Assembly: GCA_949130485.1 (NCBI GenBank)
Contig: OX422183.1
Coordinates: forward strand, 26,055,316 to 26,119,315
DNA length: 64,000 nucleotides
Direction of reading: 5' to 3'
Source: Agelas oroides
Lineage: Eukaryota > Porifera > Demospongiae > Agelasida > Agelasidae
Positions 35,601 to 47,678 of this stretch are shown one piece after another. The position numbers and the translations under genes were made by a program. The notes beneath the pieces were generated by a model. It ran no database searches. It was not told where the DNA came from and worked only from the letters and a program-made list of their open reading frames with translations. Within the stretch, counting starts at the first letter, position 1, and each line of letters begins with the position of its first letter.

Positions 35601-36210
35601 CTATTCCTGTCGGTCCCTGTCCTTGTTCCACTCTTTGTCCCTGCCCTTGTTCCTGTTCCTATCCCTGTCTGTGTCACTTTGTCTGTGTCACTCTGTCCCT
35701 GTTCCTGTGCCTTTGTTTCTGTTGCTATATGTCCCTGTCCTTCTTTTGTCTGTCCCTCTCCTGGTCGCTCTGTCTCTATCCATCTGTTCCCGTCACTCAG
35801 TCCCTGTTGCCTGTTCCTGTCTATCTGTCACAGTCCCTGTCCATCTGTCATTGTCTCTGTCCCTGTGCATTTCGCTGTCCTTATTGCTATCCCAACTCGC
35901 TGTCCCTCTGTCCCTGTTCATCTCCCTCTTCCTTGTCCCTATCCCTCTGTCCCTGTACATCTGTCCCTGTTACTCTGTCCTTGTTCTTGTCTTTGTCCCT
36001 ATCCATCTCCCTGTCCCTTGTCCCCATCCCTCTGTGCTTGTACTCCTGAACCTGTCCCTCTGTCCTTATCCATCTGTCACTCTGTCCCTGTTCCTGTCCT
36101 TGTCCATCTGTCCTTGTCCCTGTCCCTATTTGTGTCCCTCTGTCCCTGTACCTGTCTTCCTGTCTGTGTCCCTGTCCTCGTCTCTATCTCCCTCTTCCGT
36201 CTCTATCTCT
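29656..36210 (+). repeat. Pyrimidine-rich satellite array A3 (short, rearranged)
   Basis: About 6.6 kb, the shortest complete array. The leader is duplicated with a 151-bp period (29656 and 29807), having lost about 30 bp relative to other copies. One module anchor lies at 30393. At about 34378 the sequence jumps from late-module sequence (CCTTGTTC) straight back to early-array sequence (TCAATGACCCTGTCACTATC) with no spacer. At 34821 it is interrupted by foreign sequence, then resumes in another register. The normal array end (TTGACTCTACC) is missing, and satellite passes directly into truncated spacer S4. Open frames (for example 29820-31262 and 32743-34350) are repeat artefacts. Confidence 0.9.
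34821..34938 (+). mobile_element. 118-bp foreign insert with terminal hairpin (MITE/SINE-like fragment)
   Basis: A unique block between satellite sequence, from TAATAATGACAATTC to GTACGAGGCTAG. Its right part folds into a hairpin: CAGGCTC (34887-34893) pairs with GAGCCTG (34919-34925), and inner TCCCCA (34896-34901) pairs with TGGGGA (34912-34917) around a 10-nt loop. The satellite on its two sides is not contiguous: the left side matches sequence before the GTAGATCCCC anchor, and the right side matches sequence roughly 2 kb later in a module. It is therefore not a clean insertion. The TACGAGGCTAG end resembles dispersed elements I associate with sponge or cnidarian DNA, from memory only. No coding capacity. 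Confidence 0.5.
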
Positions 36211-36851
36211 CTCTCGCAGTTGCGGAACCAGACTCTGGCTCCGCGAGCTAACCAGATCCAAACACAGCTTTTGTCACTACTGGCAGGAGCCGTGTGAAGG
36301 TCTGCAGTCTAGATCAAAGGACAAATGTTAGCTTCAGGCTAGGGTATAGCTGGAGGTAACAGCTAGACACACGATCATGGCTGAGAGTCAACGTATCAGA
36401 GACAGTGCTGCATTGCATCTCAGATGATGTGGTATCTTCTGGTTTCCCATGGTGTCTGATCATCTATCAGGTACAGGGTGCACTTGCAGATTGCTCTGAA
36501 ATGTACAGTCAGTAAGATACCAAGGTGATTGTGTAACCAACAAAGGCAGCGTTGTCCCATTGTGTCTCATGATGTCACATGGGATCTCATGTTACATGAT
36601 GGTTCGTGTTGTCTGATGGTTTCAAGGTTTCATGTCAAAGCACCCTGATGACCAGTGTTTTTGAAGCATATCTACCAAAAAACAAGTCACTTTGCCATAA
36701 CTGCCCAACCCATTTGAGCCATAAATGCCCCACCCATTTATGACATAAATGCCACACCTATTCAAGCCATGAATGTCTCATTCCCATATTACATTATGTT
36801 GTTTCACTTCAGACTTTATGCATTTGTGGAAATTTTCACCTAATGCACATC
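36211..36851 (+). repeat. Truncated spacer copy S4 (right part only)
   Basis: Homology to the other spacers begins at CTCGCAGT, equivalent to about 1623 of S1, right at the GC-rich palindrome. The minisatellite, conserved core, candidate RNA and TATA-like boxes are all missing. The remainder is intact: hairpin, two 24-bp units, 66-bp pre-array block and single leader. Shared variants (CATCTATCAGG, CCAACAAAGGCAG) group it with S1. Confidence 0.88.
36222..36244. repeat. Near-perfect palindrome at the S4 breakpoint
   Basis: Left arm GCGGAACCAGA (36222-36232) and right arm TCTGGCTCCGC (36234-36244) are complementary at 10 of 11 positions around one C. S1 keeps 9 of 11; S2, S3, S5 and S6 about 8 of 11. 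S4 therefore looks closest to the ancestral form. Confidence 0.65.
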
Positions 36852-39800
36852 GATTTGCCAGCTGGTGCTGGTGCACCCCCACTTGACACACAACTGCCTC
36901 TGTTGCTGTCCCACTATCCATTCCGTGTTCTTCTGTTTCTGCGTCTTTCACTTTGTCCGTCTGTCCCTGTCCCTATGTCCCTGTCAATGTCCCTGTCACT
37001 ATCCCTGTTCCCCAGTCCCTGTTGCTGTCACTATTCCTGGCCCCTGTCCCTATTCCTCTGTCCCTTTCCCTGTTCTAATCCGTCTGTCCTTCTCCCCTTG
37101 CCCTGGTACCTGTCCCTGTCCATCTTCCTCTGTCCCAGGTCTGTCTCTGATCTCGTACCGGTACAAGTCCTTGCTTCTTTGTCATCTTGCCTCTGCCCTC
37201 CACTGTGTCCTTCTGCTCCTGATTTTATTCCTCCAGGACCATTTCTGGCCCTCTCTTCCCGTTCCCCCATTCCTGTCCCTCTGTCCCTGTCTCTCTGTGC
37301 CTGTCCCTATGTCCCTGTCACTCTGTCCGTGTCTCAGTCGCTATTCCAGTCCCTCTTTCCTTATTCTTGTCCGTCTGTTGTGCTTCTGTTCCTGTCCAAG
37401 TCCCCCTTTCCATGTCCCTTTCTGTAGATCCCCGTTTCTGTCCTCGTTTCCCTGTTCCTGTCCCTGTCCCTGTCTGTCTGTCACAGTCCCTGTCCTTCGG
37501 TCCATGTCCATCTGCCCTTTCTCTGTTCCTGTACCTTTCGCTGTGATTCCTTCCTGTCCCTCTCTCAGCCTGTCACTGTCCCTCTGTCCCTTTCCCTACG
37601 TCTGTCAATTGTCCCTCCATCCCTGTCTCCTTGTCCGTCTGTCCTCGTCCCTATTTCTGTGTCCCTCTCCCTGTTCACCTTTCCCCCTGTCCCTGTCCTC
37701 TGTTCCGATCCCTGTCCCTCTGTCCTTGTTCCCTGTCACTCTCCCTGTCCCCCTGTCCCTGTCCCTCTGTTCCGATCCCGTTCCCTCTGTCCTTGTCCCC
37801 TGTCCCCCTGTTGCTGACCCTCTGTCCCTGTCCCTCTGTGCTATCCCTCTGTCCTTATCCCTCTGTCCTTGTTCCTCTGTCCCTGTCCCTCTGTCCTTGT
37901 TCCCTGTCACTCTCCCTGTCCCACTGTCCCTGTCCCTCTGCCGTGTCCCTCAGTCCCTGTCCCCTGTCACTCTCCCTGTCCCCGTGACCCTCTCCCTCTG
38001 TCATGTCCCTCAGTCCCTGTCCTTCTTTCCTTATTCCAGTCCATTTGTCCCTGTTCATGTGTCCTTGTCTGTCTGTCCTTTCCCCTATTTCTGTGTATCT
38101 CTACCTGTTCCCCTGTCCCCCTGTCCCCCTGTCCCTGTCCCTCTGTCCCTCTGACTGTGTCCCTGTTCCTGCCTATGTTTCTATCCACCTCCCTCTTCCT
38201 TCTCCCCATCCCTCTGTCCCTGTACATCTCTCCCTGTCCCTCTGTCCTTATCCATCTGTCACTCTGTCCCTGTTCCACCCCTTGTCCGTCTGTATCTGTT
38301 CCTCTTTGTGTCCCTCTCCTTGTCCCTCTGTCCCTGTACCTATCTCCCTTTATCTCTCCCTGTCCTCATCTCAATCTCCCTCTTCATTATCCATATCCCT
38401 TTGTCCCTGTACATCTGGCCCTGTCACTGTGTTCCTGTTCCTGTCTTTGTCCCGATCCATCTCCCTCTTCCATGTCCCCATCCCTCTGTCCTTGTCTCTC
38501 TGTCCTTGTCCCTCTGTCCCTGTCCCTCTGTCCCTGTCCCTCTATCCCTGTCCCTCTGTTCTTGTCCCTGTCCTTGTCCCTCAGTTTCTGTCTCATGTCT
38601 ACTTGTCCCTATACCTCTTTCCTTATTCCAGTGCCTGCGTCCTTGTGCATCTGTCCTTCCCCTATTTCTGTGTCCCTCTCCCTGTCCTCCTGTCCCACTG
38701 TCCTTGTCCCTGTCCTTGTCCCTCTGTCCTTGTCACTCTGTCCGTGTCCCTCTGTCCTTTTTCCCTGTCACTCTTCCTGTACCCCTGCCATGTCCGTGTT
38801 TATGTCCCTCTCCATGTCCCTCTGTCCCTGTACCTGTCTCCTTGTCTCTCTTCCTGTCCTTGTCTCTATCTCCGTCTTCCTTGTCCATATCCCTTTGTCC
38901 CTGTACATCTGGCACTGTCACTCTGTCCCAGTTGCAGTCTTTGTCCATCTTCATCTCCGTCTTCCTTGTCCCTATCCCTCTGTCCCTGTACATCTGGCCC
39001 TGTCTCTCTCTCCCTCTTCCTGTCTTTGTCCTATCCATCTGTCCATAGCCCTTTGTCCTTGTACATCTGGCCCTGTCACTCTGTCCCTGTTCCTGTCTTT
39101 GTCCTTATCCATCTCCCTCCTCCATGTCCCCATTCCTCTGTCCCTGTCCTTCTGTCCTTGGCACTCTGCCACTCTGTCGCTGTTCCCTGTCACTCTGTCC
39201 CTGTTCCTGTCCTTGTCCGTCTGTCCTTGTCCCTGTCCCTCTGTCCCTGTACCTATCCCCCTGTCTCTGTCCCTGTCCTCCTCTCTATCTCCCTTTACCT
39301 TATCCGTATCCCTTTGTCCCTGTACATCTCGCCCTGTCACTCTGTGGCTGTTCCTGTCTTTCTCCCTATCCATCTCCCTCTTCCTTGTCCCCATCCCTCT
39401 GTCCCTCTACCTCTCTACTTTTCCCTCTGTCACTGTCCCTCTGTCCTTGTCCCTCTGTCTCTGTCCCTCTGTCCTTGTCCCTCTGTCCTTGTCCCCTGTC
39501 ACTCTCCCTGTCCCCCTGTCCTTGTCCCTCGGTTGTGTCCCTCACTCCCTGTCCCTCTGTCTCTGTCTCTTCTCTCCTTGTCCCTGTACCTTTTTCCTTA
39601 TTTCAGTCCCTGTGTCCCTGTCCCTATGTCCTTGTGCATCTGTCCTTCACCTACTTCTGTGTCCCTCTCCCTGTCCTCCTGTCGCGCTGTCCCAGTCCCT
39701 TTGTCCCTGTCCCTCGGTCCCTGTCCCTGTCCTCTGTCCTTGTCTCTCTGTCCCTGTCCCTCTGTGGCACTCACCCTGTCCCCCTGTCCCTGTCCTTATT

Positions 39801-42776
39801 TGTGTCCCTCTCCATGTCCCTCTGTCCCTGCACCTGTCTCCTTGTCTCTGCCTTTGCTGTCATTCATTTCCTATCCCTGTCCCAGTCCCTCTGTCCCCCA
39901 GTCTCTGTCCCTATGTGTGTCCTTGCCCCTGTCACTCTATCCCTGTTCCTGTTCCTGCCCCTCTACAGCTGTCCCTGTCCTTCAACCCCTGACCCTGTAC
40001 CTGTCGTTATCACCATCAGTCCGTCCCTGTCTGTATCACCCTGTCCCTGTTCCTGTCCCTCTCCCGGTTCCCATCTGTGTGTCCCTCTGTTTCCCTTTCC
40101 CTCTGTTCCTGTCCCTATGTCTGACCTTATCCCTCTCCCCCGGTCTGACTATTCCTGTCGGTCCCAGTCCTTGTTCCACTCTTTGTCCCTGCCCTTGTTC
40201 CTGTTCCCATCCATGTCTGTGTCACTTTGTCTGTGTTACTCTGTCCCTGTTCCTGTGCCTTTGTTTCTGTAGCTATATGTCCCTGTCCTGGTCCCTCTGT
40301 CTCTATCCATCTGTTCCCGTCACTCAGTCCCTGTTGCCTGTTCCTGTCTATCTGTCACAGTCCCTATCCGTCTGTCATTGTCTCTGTCATTGTATCTGTC
40401 CCTGTGCATTTCGCTGTCCTTATTGCTATCCCCAACTCACTGTCCCTCTGTCGCTGTTCATCTCCCTCTTCCTTGTTCATACCCTTTTCTCCATATCAAT
40501 CTCTCTCTTTCTTGTACCTATCCCTCTGTCCCTGTCCCTCTGTCCCTGTTCCTGTCCTTATCCCTGTCCCTATTTGTGTCCCTCTCCCTGTCCCTCTGTG
40601 CCTTCACCTATCTCCCTGTCTCTGTCCCTCTCCTCATCTCTATCTCCCTTTTCCTTATCCATGTCCTTTTGTCCCTGTACATCTCACCCTGTCACTCTGT
40701 CCCTGTTCCTGTCTTTGTCCCTATCCATCTCCCTCTTCCTTGTTCATATCCGTTTGTCCCTGTACATCTGGCCCTGTCACTCTGTTCCTGTTCCTGTCCA
40801 TCTGTCTCTGTCCCTGTCACTGTCCCTCTATCCCTCTCTCTGTCCCTGTGTCCCTTTCAATTTTTCCGTCCCTCTGTCCCTGTTCTCCTGTCTATGTCCC
40901 AGTCCCAGTCCTTGTGCCTTTGTATCTCCCTCTTCCCTGCTCTTCTATCCTGGTCCCTCTGTCCCCGTTCCTTTCTATCTGTCATAGTCCCTGTCCCTTT
41001 GCTGTCATTCATTTCCCATCCCTCCTGTCATTGTCCCTGTCCCTGTCACTCTATCCCTCTTCCTGTTCCTGTCCCTCTGCAGCTGTCCCTGTCCTTCAAC
41101 CCCTGTCCCTGTTCCTGTCGTTATCACTACCGCTCTGTCCCTGTCTGTGTCACCCTGTCCCCGTTCCTGTCCCTCTCCCGGTTCCCATCCGTCTGTCCCT
41201 CTGTTTCTCTTTCCCTCTGTTCCTGTCCCTATGTCTGGCCTTGTCCCTTTCACCCAGTCTGACTATACCTTTCGCTCCCTGTCCTTGTTCCTCTCTTTGT
41301 CCCTGCCCTTGTTCCTGTTCCTGTCCCTGTCTGTGTCACTTTGTCTGTGTCACTCTGTCCGTATCCCTGTCCCTCTGTCCCTGTTTGTGTCACCCTGTTC
41401 ATGTTCCTGTCCTATGTCACTGTTCCTCTGTCCCTGTCCCTATGTCTGTCCTTGTTTCTCTGTGCCTGTCTGACTATTCCTGTCGCTGTCCCTCTGTTGT
41501 TGTTTCTCTGTCTGTGTCTGACTATTCCTGTCACTGTCCCTCTGTCCCTGTCATGTCCTGTCCCTGTCCTGTCCCTGTCCTGTCCCTGTCCATCTGTCCC
41601 TCTGTCCCTCTCTCCCTGTCCTGTCCATGTTCCTGTCCATGTTCCTCTCCCTTTCTTCCTGTTCCTATGTCCCATTGCCCCTGTTCATCTGGCCTTGTCT
41701 TTGTCCCTGTCCCTATTGCTGTGATTTTCTTCCTGTCGCTATCGTTGTCCCAAACTACCTTTTTCTCTCTCCCTCTGTCCCTATCCCTCTGTCCCTATCC
41801 CTCTATCCCTGTCCCTTTTCCTGTCCCTATCCTTGTCCGTCTGTCCTGTCTGTGTCACCCTGTCCCTGTTCCTGTCCCTCTTTCCATATTCTTCTCCGTC
41901 TGTTGTCCTTCTGTTCCTGTCCAAGTCCCCCTTTCCATGTCCATTTCCGTAGCTCCCCGTTTCTGTCCTCCTTTCCCTTTTCCTGTCCCTGTCTGTCTGT
42001 CACAGTCTCTGTCCTTCGGTCCGTGTCCATCTGTCATGTCTCTGTTCCTGTCCCTTTCGCTGTCATTCTTTCCCGTCCCTCTCTCACTCTGTCACTGTCC
42101 TTCTGTCCTTTTCCCTACGTCTGCCAATTGTCCCTCCCTCCCTCTTTTCTCTATCCCTGTCCCTGTGTCCTTGTCCATCTGTCCTCGCCCCTATTTCTGT
42201 GTCCCTCTCCCTGTCCCCCTGTCATTGTCCCTCTGTTCCTGTCCCTGTCCCTCTGTCCTTGTCCCCAGTCACTCTCCCTGTCCCCCTGTCCTTGTCTCTC
42301 TGTCGTGTCCCTCACTCCCTGTCCCTCTGTCTCTGTCTCATCTCTCTTGGTCCCTATACCTCTTTCCTTATTCCAGTCCCTGTGTCCCTGTCCCTATGTC
42401 CTTGTGCATCTGTCCTTCAACTACTTCTGTGTCCCTCTCCCTGTCCTCTTGTCACGCTGTCCCTGTCCCTTTGTCACTGTCTTCTGCCATTGTCTCTCTG
42501 TCCCTATCCTTCTGTCCTTGTCCCCCGTCACTCACCCTGTCCCCCTGTCTCTATTTGTGTCCCTCTCCATGTCCCTCTGTCCCTGTACCTGTCTCCTTGT
42601 CTCTGTCCCTGTCCTTGTCTCTATCTCACTCTTCCTTGTCCATATACATTTGTCCCCATACATCTGGCACTGTCATCCTGTCCCTGATCCTGTCTGTGTC
42701 CATATCCATATCCATCTCTGTCTTCCTTGTCCCTATCCCTCTGTCCCTGTACATCTGGCCCTGTCACTCTGTTCCT

Positions 42777-42948
42777 GTTCCTGTCCATCTGTCTCTGTCC
42801 CTCTCACTGTCCCTCTATCCCTCTCTCTGTCCCTTTGTCCCTTTCAATTTTTCCGTCCTTCTGTTCCTGTCCATCTGTCTCTGTCCCTCTCACTGTCCCT
42901 CTATCCCTCTCTCTGTCCCTTTGTCCCTTTCAATTTTTCCGTCCTTCT
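42777..42948 (+). repeat. Apparently perfect 86-bp tandem duplication in A4
   Basis: The unit starting GTTCCTGTCCATCTG at 42777 repeats at 42863 with no difference I can see, including the rarer TTTCAATTTTTCCGTCC. Perfection marks it as very recent, or as an assembly error. Confidence 0.8.
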
Positions 42949-43798
42949 GTCCCTGTTCTCCTGTCTATGTCCCAGTCCCAGTCCTTGTGCCTATGTATCT
43001 CCCTTTTCCCTGTCCTTCTATCCTGGTCCCACTGTCGCCATTCTTTTCTATCTGTAATAGTCCCTGTCCCTTTGCTGTCATTCATTTCCTATCCCTGTCC
43101 CAGTCCCTCTGTCCCTCAGTCTCTGTCCCTATGTGTGTCCTTCTCCCTGTCACTCTATCCATTCCCCTGTTCCTATTCCCGTCCCTTTTCAGCTGTCCCT
43201 CTCCTTCAGCCCCAGTCCCTGTTTCTGGCATTATCACTATCGCTCTGTCCCTGTCTGTGTCACCCTCTCCCCATTCCTGTCCCTTTGTCCCTTTTCCTCT
43301 GTCCCTTTCTCTGTTCCCATCCGTCTCTCCCTGTCCCTCTGTTTCTCTTTCCCTCTGTTGCTGTCACTGTGTCTGGCCCTGTCCCTCTATCCCTGTTTGA
43401 CTATTCCTGTCGGTCCCTGTCCTTGTTCCTCTCTTTGTCCCTGCCCTTGTTCCTGTTCGTGTCCCTGTCTGTGTCACTTTGTCTCTGTCATTCTGTCCCT
43501 GTTCCTGTCCCTTTGTTTCTGTTCCTCTGTCCCAGTCCTTGTTTTGTCCGTCCCTGTCCCGGTCCATTTCCCTCTCTCCCTGTTTCCGTCCCTGTCCTTC
43601 TGTCCTGGTCCCTCTGTCTCTATCCATCTGTTCCTGTCACTCAGTCCCTGTTGCCTATTCCTGTCTATCTATCATGGTCCCTGTCCATCTGTCATTGTCT
43701 CTGTCCCTGTGCATTTTGCTGCCCTTATTGCTGTCCCCAACTCGCTGTCCCTCTGTCCCTGTCCCTATGAGTTCCTTAAGCTTGTTCCTCTGTCCCTA

Positions 43799-43918
43799 TT
43801 AACTGTACCCCTTGTTCATAGTGCCATGGGTGCATGTGTTAAATTTGGCATGTCCAAAGTTGTTTGGTGTATAATTTATATGTATATAGGCTGCCTTAAC
43901 TGTTCTGAGGGTTATTGT
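43799..43918 (+). repeat. A+T-rich insert inside satellite, copy 4
   Basis: The same block as at 9770, with TTAACTGTACCCC at its left end. It occupies the same module-terminal position. Confidence 0.75.
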
Positions 43919-44652
43919 CCCTATCCCTGTCCCTCTGTCCCTGTTTGTGTCACCCTCTTCATGTTCCTGTCCTTCGACACTGTTCCTCTGTCCCTGTCCC
44001 TATGTCTGTCCTTGTTTCTCTGTCCCTGTCTGACTATTCCTGTCGCTGTCCCTCTGTCCTTGTTTCTCTGTGCCTGTGTGACTTCCCTGTCACAGTCCCT
44101 CTGTCCCTGACATATCCTGTCCCTGTCCTGTCCCTGTCCTGTCCCTGTCCTGTCCCTGTCCTGTCCTTCTCCATCTGTCCCTCTGTCCCAGTCCTGTCCA
44201 CATTCCTGTCCCTCTTCCTGTCCCTTCCTGTTGCTATGTCCCATTGCCTGTTTGTGTGTCCATGTCCCAGTCCATTTCCCTCCACCCCTGACCTTCTCCC
44301 CTGGTCCCTCTGTCCCTCTCTATCTGTTCCTGTCACTCAGTCCCTGTTCCCTGTTCCTGGGTACTGTCTATCTGTCACAGTCCCTGTCCCTCTGTCCCTG
44401 TCGATCTGGCCTTGTCTATGTCCCTGTCCCTATCGCTGTCCCAAACTACCTTTTCCTCTCTCCCTCTGTCTTTATCCCTCTGTCTTTATCCCTCTGTCCC
44501 TGTCCCTTTTCCTGTCCCTATTCTTGTCCCTCTGTCCTGTCTTTGTCACCCTGTCCCTGTTCCTGTCGCTTTGTCTCTGTTTCTCCATCCCTTTCCCTGT
44601 TTCTATCTTTCTGTCTCAGTCACTGTTTGTATGTCCCTCCATTCCCGTCCCT

Positions 44653-44780
44653 GTCCATTTCCCAGTCCATCTCCCTCTCTCCTTGTCCCGGATGTTGTCT
44701 CTCTATTCCTCCCTCTGTCCATTTCCCAGTCCATCTCCCTCTCTCCTTGTCCCGGATGTTGTCTCTCTATTCCTCCCTCT
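44653..44780 (+). repeat. 64-bp tandem duplication in A4
   Basis: GTCCATTTCCCAGTCC begins at 44653 and 44717. Both units include CCCGGATGTTGTCTCTC and look identical. The equivalent places in A1, A2 and A5 have one unit. Confidence 0.8.
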
Positions 44781-46670
44781 GTCCCTATCCATGTTCTCAT
44801 ATCTCTGCCCCTGTCCTCTTCCTTGTGCCTATTTGTCTCCCTCTTCCCTATCCTTCTTTCCAAGTCTCTCTGTTCCTGTTCATCTGTTCCGGCCCCTCTG
44901 TCCCTGTCCATCTGTTCCTGTCACTCTGTCCCTGTTCCTATCTATCTGTTACAGTCGCCCTATCATTGTACCCCTGTCACTCTGTTCCTGTCCCTGTGCC
45001 TTTGTTCCTGTCCTTTTCCGTCTGTCCATGTGCTGGCCTCTGTCCATGTACCTCTGTTCCTGTGACCCTCGACGTCTTTCTCCTTCTCACTATACCTCTC
45101 TCCCTGTCCCTGTACCTGTGCCTTTGTCCCAAACTCTTTGGCCTTGTCCCTCTGGTCCTAACTCTTTCTCCTCTGTCCCTGTCTGTCTGTCCATCTTCCA
45201 GTTCCTCTACCTGTCCATCTCCCTCTCTCCCTGTCCCTGTCCCTCTGTCCGTATCTCAGTCCCTGTCTTTCTCTCCCTGTCCCAGTCCCTATCCCTCATT
45301 CGCTATCCATGACCCTCTCTCCCTGTCCCTGTGTCCCTTTCCCTGTCTCTGACTCCCTGCCTCTTTCGCTCTATTCCCCTCTCCCTGTCCCTGTGTTTGT
45401 CCTTCTGTCCTTGACTCTACCCTCTCTTTCGTTGATATACCTGGTTCTACTAGGTTCATTATGACATCCCCCAACTTTTGTAGTTGTACTGGATTACCCT
45501 TAACTCTACTTGGTTGTACTTGACTCTACCCAGCTCTATACTATAATGCTCTACCAGGTTTAGTTGAACTCTGCTACAGTCTGCTACGTTGTACTACTAG
45601 AATCTATACAACACTCTGTATCCCGCTCTACCGTAGCTTCTAATGGAATCTGCCTGACCCCACTACACTCTACCGTAGCTCTACCTGATTCTAAGGGACT
45701 CTGCTTGACTCCACCTCCCTCTGCCATGGCTCTACCTGATTATACAGGAGAGTATTTGACTCCAACTCACTTCACCATGGATTTCCTGGTTCCAATCAAT
45801 GCCACCCTTACTCTACATCTTTCTAGTTCTACTTGACTGTTGTTATTTTGCAAAGATAGTGGTTTTGTTGCTTCTTACTTCCTTTTTTCCTACTTATATG
45901 CACTTACTCCTTACTAAAGCATCCCTACATGTCTCAAGAAGTCATGCTAGTAGAACTAGGGCAGAATCTACATCTAGTGAGGTTTTCTGTATTGAAGAAG
46001 TCCCACAATCAACTTTATACTGACATGAATTCTGCACAATGTAACACGCTATTACAGCAGAAACCCTTCCCCCTGACTCACCTCAGAACCAGCCAACTTC
46101 CCCTCCACTTATCCCCAGTAACAGTCTAACCTCTTTCCACAACACGTACACTAGCTCCCAGCATGAAGAGTCCTTATCTGGATTCCTTCAATTATTCAGC
46201 CCTACCCTAGCATACATGTAATCTGGAACAAATGGCCATCACCCTCCTACCCTCTCCCTCACCCTCAAAGATCCCTACGGATTAGGGGAAGACATAATTT
46301 GCACAGTTTTGTGAGTGTTACCTCAGTAAATGGGAGCTACGATGTGCATCCTAGCAGTGTTGGCGCTCCCCCACCCGACACCCCAACCACTGCTGTGTAG
46401 CTATCTCTTGGATACACTGACAACGCAGTGGGAATGGAGGCAATGTAGCTAGCTACACTACCTGCAAGGTTGAACTTCTTAGAAGCTAGTAGCTATAGAT
46501 AGTCAGGAGTACAAAAATCATATAAGCTAGGCAGTAATCTTGATGACATTCTGCCAAATGCATGCAAGTGAACCAAAAAAATGAGCAAAAAGTTTCCCCA
46601 CTAGGGTGAGGTCTTGGGGTATTGGGCTACCACGACACACGCAACACTACATGGCCAGAACAAGTCCCAG

Positions 46671-46925
46671 GTAACACCTGATGGCAGAGCCAGAGCCCCT
46701 CTCCTCCTTGCAGCTGGCTAGGCTGACACCCCTGGTTCCACTCCGTGTCCAGAGTCTGTGGGATGTAAGGGAGGAACAGAGCGGCCCCTAGACCATATCG
46801 AGCAGCCACCTCGCATAGCTCTGAACCTTCTAACAGCTTTGGTTATGACTGTTAGTCCCCACAGTCTCCAAGTAGGACACTCCCCAACAGCTGCGCACAG
46901 TGTGGGTACTAGTAAAAGTGTTTTT
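46671..46925 (+). ncRNA. Candidate Pol III-type RNA in spacer S5 (255 nt)
   Basis: A box 46682-46693, B box 46734-46744 and T5 46921-46925. Internal changes relative to S1 are few (CCACCTCG for CCAACTCG; CCAAGTAGG for CCATGTAGG), and none touches the boxes or terminator. Confidence 0.38.
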
Positions 46926-46929
46926 CTCC

Positions 46930-46948
46930 TATTTATACTGCTATAAAA
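46930..46948. promoter_or_regulatory. Two opposed TATA-like boxes in S5
   Basis: TATAAATA leftward (46937-46930) and TATAAAA rightward (46942-46948), unchanged from S1 although a nearby base differs (GCGTCGCTAAT). Confidence 0.25.
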
Positions 46949-47539
46949 TGCGTCGCTAATAATTATGGGTTTCGAAACAATGAATATCATTAACGTCTCG
47001 TTAATTACATTTCCGCTTGCGTGTGCACGCGTTCGCTTGCACCTCATTAGCCCTCGCGGTCGCGGAACCAGACTCGGACTCCGCGAGCTAACCAGATCCA
47101 AACGCAGTTTTTGTCACTACTGGCAGGAGCCGTGTGAAGGTCTGCAGTCTAGATCAAAGGACAAATGTTAGCTTCAGGCTAGGGTATAGCTGGAAGTAAC
47201 AGCTAGCCACACGATCATGGCTGCGAGTCAACGTATCAGAGACAGTGCTGCATTGCGTCTCAGATGATGTGGTGTCTTCTCGTTTCCCATGCCATGGTGT
47301 CTCATCGTCTAGCAGGTAGAGGGTGCACTTGCAGATTACTCTGAAATGAACAGTCAGTAAGATATCAAGGTGATTGTGTAACCAACATAGGCAGTGTTGT
47401 CCCATTGTGTCTCATGATGTCACATGGGATCTCATGTTACATGATGGTTCGTGTTGTCTGATGGTTTCAAGGTTTCATGTCGAAGAACCCTGATGACCTG
47501 TGTTTTTGAAGCATATCCAGCAAAAAACAAGTCACTTTG

Positions 47540-47650
47540 CCATAAATGCCCAATCCATTTGAGCCTTAAATGCCCCACCCATTTATGACGAATATGCCCC
47601 ACCCATTTGTGACCTAAATGCCACACCCATTTATGACATAAATGCCGCAC
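47540..47650 (+). repeat. 24-bp minisatellite, 4 units, S5
   Basis: Four units related to CCCATTTATGACATAAATGC. Read on the minus strand they give a repeated eight-residue HKWVGHLR-like peptide, which confirms the 24-bp period but is not evidence of coding. Confidence 0.75.
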
Positions 47651-47678
47651 CTATTCAAGCGATGAATGTCTCATTCCT

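Larger units (their letters stand above)
36852..45440 (+). repeat. Pyrimidine-rich satellite array A4
   Basis: About 8.6 kb with a single leader unit. Module anchors lie near 37422 (TGTAGATCCC) and 41948 (CGTAGCTCCC), 4526 bp apart. A junction near 39850 joins CTTGTCTCTG directly to CCTTTGCTGTCATTC and skips sequence present in other arrays. It carries the fourth A+T-rich insert (43799) and two exact-looking tandem duplications (42777 and 44653). Frames of 1057 codons (40227-43400) and 994 codons (38003-40987) are artefacts of the stop-free repeat. Confidence 0.93.
45441..47678 (+). repeat. Macrosatellite spacer copy S5
   Basis: A full spacer with the short GGCAGTAATC form, the complete CpG patch, the CTGCGAGTC variant shared with S6, four 24-bp units and no 66-bp block. 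The core differs from S1 at about five positions by eye. Stretches outside the candidate RNA hold no recognisable gene. Confidence 0.9.

Noticed and set aside
42777-44780. Perfect tandem duplications as proof of recent biological expansion
   Set aside because: They may equally be assembly artefacts in a repeat this regular, so they are listed as repeats but not used to date the array.
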